From positions 1-64,000 of the forward strand of contig CAVJLG010000051.1 in the NCBI GenBank assembly GCA_963650135.1: a DNA stretch of 64,000 nt. The letters are read 5' to 3'. The notes beneath the pieces are model-generated. The model saw only the letters and a list, made by a program, of their open reading frames with translations, was not told the origin of the DNA and ran no database searches. Origin of the DNA: HGM13006 sp963650135. GTDB taxonomy: Bacteria > Bacillota > Clostridia > Oscillospirales > Oscillospiraceae. Position numbers and translations under genes: made by a program. Positions 61,765 to 64,000 of the stretch are shown here, one piece after another; the first letter of the stretch is position 1, and each line of letters opens with the position of its first letter.

Positions 61765-62727
61765 TTATTCGGGCTTTGCGGATTGAATGAATTCTGCGTA
61801 TTTCTTTTTCCGGGCCTTGGCCTCAGGGGTCTGCATGGCGGCCCGGGCTTTTCCTTCGTTGCGCTGGATGTCGTCTCCATGGATGAACTTGCCGGAGATG
61901 GAATCATGGGCGTGGGGAATCCACTTTTCTGCGTCGAATTCAAAGACATACTTGCCGTCAACATTCTTCATAACGCCTTCGGTGCCGCAGGCGCAGCAAA
62001 TGGCGGTGCCGTCTTCCCGGAGATAGAAGTTGTTGCCGCGGCAGTGGGGACATACGCCCTTGGGGCCCTTATAGTCCTCGCCGATGATGCCCTGGGGCAC
62101 ATTCAGCGTGCCGTCTGCAACCTTACGGGCGGCCTCGGCCAGGTTGCGGCCAATTTCATGGGCCCGGGCAATGGCCTGGTCGTTCATGATGATATCCAGG
62201 GACCACTGGAAGCAGTCGTTGTCGATGAGCGTCCACTTGGGGGTCAGGGCCTGGTTGGCAAAGTCACACTGAATCCGGGTGGCCCAGTCGGAGCCGCCGA
62301 TGCCCATATAGGAAACGGCAATTTCCTTTAAGTATTTGGGATCGATGGGCTTGCCGCCCTGCTCTGCGATTTTCTGCGCGATCATCATATTGCCGCGATC
62401 CAGACGGGGGCCGAAGCGGTCCATTACGGTATGGAAAATGCCCGGTGCGCCCTTCTCAAAAATGGGAACAGCCCAGACAATACCGTCAGCGTCATACATT
62501 TTGTCCACCAGCCACTGAAAATCATCCTTCAGCACACAGGCATTGCCGCGTCCGGAGAACAGGCTCATCACGCAGGCCTTACATCCGGTGCAGTGGCGGA
62601 TGTTCAGCTTGTGGAGATTGATGAACTCAATCTCAGCGCCCAATTCCTTTGCACCCATCAGGGCTTCCTTACACATGGCGTCGTTGCTGCTGCCGTTTGT
62701 TCCGGCTGAAATACCAAGTACCTTCAT
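61765..62727 (-). CDS. Flavodoxin-like NADPH-dependent FMN reductase with zinc ribbon
   Basis: A 320-residue protein: an N-terminal flavodoxin fold (VLGISAGTNGSSNDAMCKEA, FMN-phosphate loop), a CTGCKACVM Cys motif (about residues 46-52) as in iron-sulfur flavoproteins, and a C-terminal Cys4 ribbon (CPHCRGNN...CCACGTEG). It may act as the electron donor for the reductase or as an oxidoreductase. First gene of the operon; AAGGAGG precedes it. Confidence 0.82.
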   Translation of the reverse strand: MKVLGISAGTNGSSNDAMCKEALMGAKELGAEIEFINLHKLNIRHCTGCKACVMSLFSGRGNACVLKDDFQWLVDKMYDADGIVWAVPIFEKGAPGIFHTVMDRFGPRLDRGNMMIAQKIAEQGGKPIDPKYLKEIAVSYMGIGGSDWATRIQCDFANQALTPKWTLIDNDCFQWSLDIIMNDQAIARAHEIGRNLAEAARKVADGTLNVPQGIIGEDYKGPKGVCPHCRGNNFYLREDGTAICCACGTEGVMKNVDGKYVFEFDAEKWIPHAHDSISGKFIHGDDIQRNEGKARAAMQTPEAKARKKKYAEFIQSAKPE

Positions 62728-62769
62728 AAGAAAGTTCCTCCTTAATCCTGATTGATGAGAAAGCCGCCG

Positions 62770-62793
62770 CCTCCAGGTGGTCAGGTTCGGAGG
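62770..62793 (-). promoter_or_regulatory. Leader hairpin with TGACCA loop
   Basis: On the minus strand, CCTCCG pairs with TGGAGG; the loop AACCTGACCACC contains TGACC as in the hairpins near 58.7 kb. It lies in the untranslated leader of the operon. Confidence 0.4.
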
Positions 62794-62834
62794 GATACCG
62801 CAGACTTCCTCGTTAACTTTTTGACAATCTCAGT

Positions 62835-62863
62835 ATAACAGTCCAAATGGATTCTGTGAAATA
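62835..62863 (-). promoter_or_regulatory. Promoter of flavoprotein/ADH/ene-reductase operon
   Basis: On the minus strand, TTCACA, 17-base spacer, TATACT (about 62858-62830; coordinates cover boxes and surroundings). TCCAAAT repeats at 62842-62848 and 62864-62870, 22 bases apart, and the inverted ATTTGGA at 62889-62895 surround it. The 273-base gap 62728-63000 holds this and the divergent lysR promoter. Confidence 0.55.
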
Positions 62864-62934
62864 TCCAAATCGGCAGTATTCATATATCATTTGGAATAGA
62901 TACGGTGTTTTCTTGTGTATTTGCATAAAATCCA

Positions 62935-62963
62935 TTGCGGCACTTTCAGCAATATGATATAAT
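62935..62963 (+). promoter_or_regulatory. Promoter of LysR gene
   Basis: TTGCGG (62935-62940), 17-base spacer, TATAAT (62958-62963). Confidence 0.6.
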
Positions 62964-63000
62964 CAATCAGATGTCGAAAAAAGAATGGGGGAGATAGCGC

Positions 63001-63885
63001 ATGAATCTCACCAAGATCCGGTATTTTGTAGAGGTTGCCCACTGCGGGAACTTTTCCGAGGCGGCCCGGCGGCTCTATACCGCACAGCCCAACGTGTCCA
63101 AGCAGATTGCCCAGATGGAGCAGGAGCTGGATTTCCCGCTGTTTGTCCGGAGCAAGCGCGCAGTGAAGCTGACGCCGGCCGGACAGCTGCTGTATGACCG
63201 CTTGAAGGATATGCCGGAGGAGCTGGAGCAGCTCTTCGACCAGGCGCGGCAATTATCCCGCCGGGAAGAGGCGCGGCTGAATATCGGCATTCTGGAGGGG
63301 CAGGAGGTCAGCGCATTGCTGCTGACCCGGCTGAACCTGGCCCAGGCCCTCTATCCCAATTTGGAATTGGAGCTGGAGCGCAACTCCTTCTCCAACCTCC
63401 GCAGCGGCCTGAAAAACGGCCACTACGACCTGATTGTCACCCTGGACTTTGACGTGGAAGCGGAAAAAGATTTCTATGCAGTGCCGGTATGTCCCCAGCC
63501 GCCTGCCATTGCCATTCACCGGAATCATCCCCTGGCGCAAGAGCCGGAGCTGGAAATGACCCAGCTGAAAAACGAGAATTTTGTGGTGATATCCCCGGAG
63601 GAATCCCCGGTGGGCTATGATCGGCTGGTGCGGCAATGTCAGAGCTCTGGCTTTACGCCTCATATCGTCCGAAAGCCCAGAAGCCTGGAATCCCTGATCC
63701 TCTGTGTGGAGATGGGCGTCGGGGTGGCGCTGCTGGATCAGAACACCCGGCTGAGTCACGACAGCGCGGTGCGGACCATTCCCATTCCCGGGGCGGATAT
63801 GTATGTGGTGGCGGCCAGCGTTCGGAATGACTATCGCCCGGTGGTGCAGAACGTGATGAAGGTTTTGCAGGGCATTACGACATAA
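63001..63885 (+). CDS. LysR-family regulator, divergent from the ene-reductase operon
   Basis: A 294-residue LysR protein: winged helix (VAHCGNFSEAARRLYTAQ, QPNVSKQIAQMEQEL) and effector-binding domain. The divergent position and TCCAAAT/ATTTGGA repeats in the shared gap suggest that it controls the operon at 57.3-62.7 kb and itself. GGGGGAG precedes ATG 63001. Confidence 0.9.
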   Translation: MNLTKIRYFVEVAHCGNFSEAARRLYTAQPNVSKQIAQMEQELDFPLFVRSKRAVKLTPAGQLLYDRLKDMPEELEQLFDQARQLSRREEARLNIGILEGQEVSALLLTRLNLAQALYPNLELELERNSFSNLRSGLKNGHYDLIVTLDFDVEAEKDFYAVPVCPQPPAIAIHRNHPLAQEPELEMTQLKNENFVVISPEESPVGYDRLVRQCQSSGFTPHIVRKPRSLESLILCVEMGVGVALLDQNTRLSHDSAVRTIPIPGADMYVVAASVRNDYRPVVQNVMKVLQGITT

Positions 63886-63891
63886 AAATTG

Positions 63892-63932
63892 CCGCTCTCG
63901 GTCCATGTACTGCGGACAGAGAGCGGATTTTT
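63892..63932 (+). terminator. Terminator of LysR gene
   Basis: CCGCTCTC pairs with GAGAGCGG, followed by ATTTTT. Confidence 0.8.
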
Positions 63933-63959
63933 GCGGGGAAGAAAGGAGAGATTTACTGC

Positions 63960-64000
63960 ATGCAGCGAGATTTGACCCATGGGCCCATTGGCCGCAGCCT
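63960..64000 (+). CDS. Start of probable MATE-family efflux transporter, cut by window end
   Basis: Thirteen codons (MQRDLTHGPIGRS) follow GAAAGGAGAG. The THGPIGRSL-type start is common in MATE transporters. The call rests on this short stretch alone. Confidence 0.4.
   Translation, partial: MQRDLTHGPIGRS

Noticed and set aside
62728..62830. TPP or FMN riboswitch in the leader of the flavoprotein operon
   Set aside because: GAACCTGACC resembles part of a TPP element, but the remaining conserved blocks are missing.

Overview
The window is high-GC Firmicutes-type DNA from a strict anaerobe, most likely a gut Oscillospiraceae-like clostridium (inferred from gene content). The pointers are a multimeric NAD(P)-linked [FeFe] hydrogenase, indolepyruvate:ferredoxin oxidoreductase, oxygen-sensitive flavin/[4Fe-4S] ene-reductases, a YolD/Y-polymerase pair, strong Shine-Dalgarno sites and tightly packed operons. 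I saw no rRNA, tRNA, CRISPR array, insertion sequence or prophage.

Layout. 0.1-4.0 kb: D-Ala-D-Ala carboxypeptidase, phosphoglucose isomerase, a small P-loop protein and a YwaF-type membrane protein. 4.0-9.4 kb: five-gene [FeFe] hydrogenase operon (HndA-like, GHKL ATPase, HndB-like, HndC-like, catalytic HydA) behind a clear promoter with two candidate operators. 9.4-20.3 kb: SGNH hydrolase, DAHP synthase, cytidylate-kinase-like protein, IorA/IorB, a ppGpp-hydrolase-like HD protein, small proteins, an acetyltransferase, an ABC exporter and an HTH regulator. 20.3-21.1 kb: tiny genes and a frameshifted remnant. 21.4-30.7 kb: peptide ABC transporter, ene-reductase and cysteine-desulfidase-like gene, followed by a LysR gene. 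31.7-43.5 kb: threonine-aldolase-like enzyme, ArgRS, SfsA, Y-family polymerase with YolD, a lipid/ester-type cluster (esterase, acyltransferase, DUF6320), an envelope sulfatase-like protein, a PAP2-like protein and a TetR regulator. 57.3-63.9 kb: a minus-strand catabolic-looking operon (flavoprotein, Zn-alcohol dehydrogenase, ene-reductase, OFA transporter) divergent from a LysR gene. The window ends in the first codons of a probable MATE transporter.

The standout is 43.7-57.2 kb. Thirteen tightly packed genes, mostly overlapping or separated by 15 bases or fewer, follow one promoter and a leader that ends in an intrinsic terminator. The order is NifH-like, two nitrogenase-component-1-like proteins, HypF, HypC, HypD, HypE, a TM1266-family protein, a second NifH-like protein, two more component-1-like proteins, HydF, HydE. 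It joins three metallocluster toolkits: nitrogenase-type ATP-driven reductases, the HypCDEF pathway that makes Fe(CN)2CO for [NiFe] hydrogenases, and two of the three [FeFe] hydrogenase maturases. HydG, the usual source of CO and cyanide for the H-cluster, is not in the window. Neither are HypA, HypB or [NiFe] hydrogenase subunits. The simplest hypothesis is an alternative H-cluster assembly route in which HypCDEF supplies Fe-CN/CO and nitrogenase-like pairs reduce or scaffold the precursor for HydE/HydF, with the hydrogenase at 7.6-9.4 kb as one possible client. An alternative is a new Fe-CO/CN enzyme built on the nitrogenase-like proteins.

Most confident promoters have a TTGCAN -35 box 16-17 bases from TATAAT, and most transcription units end in readable intrinsic terminators.
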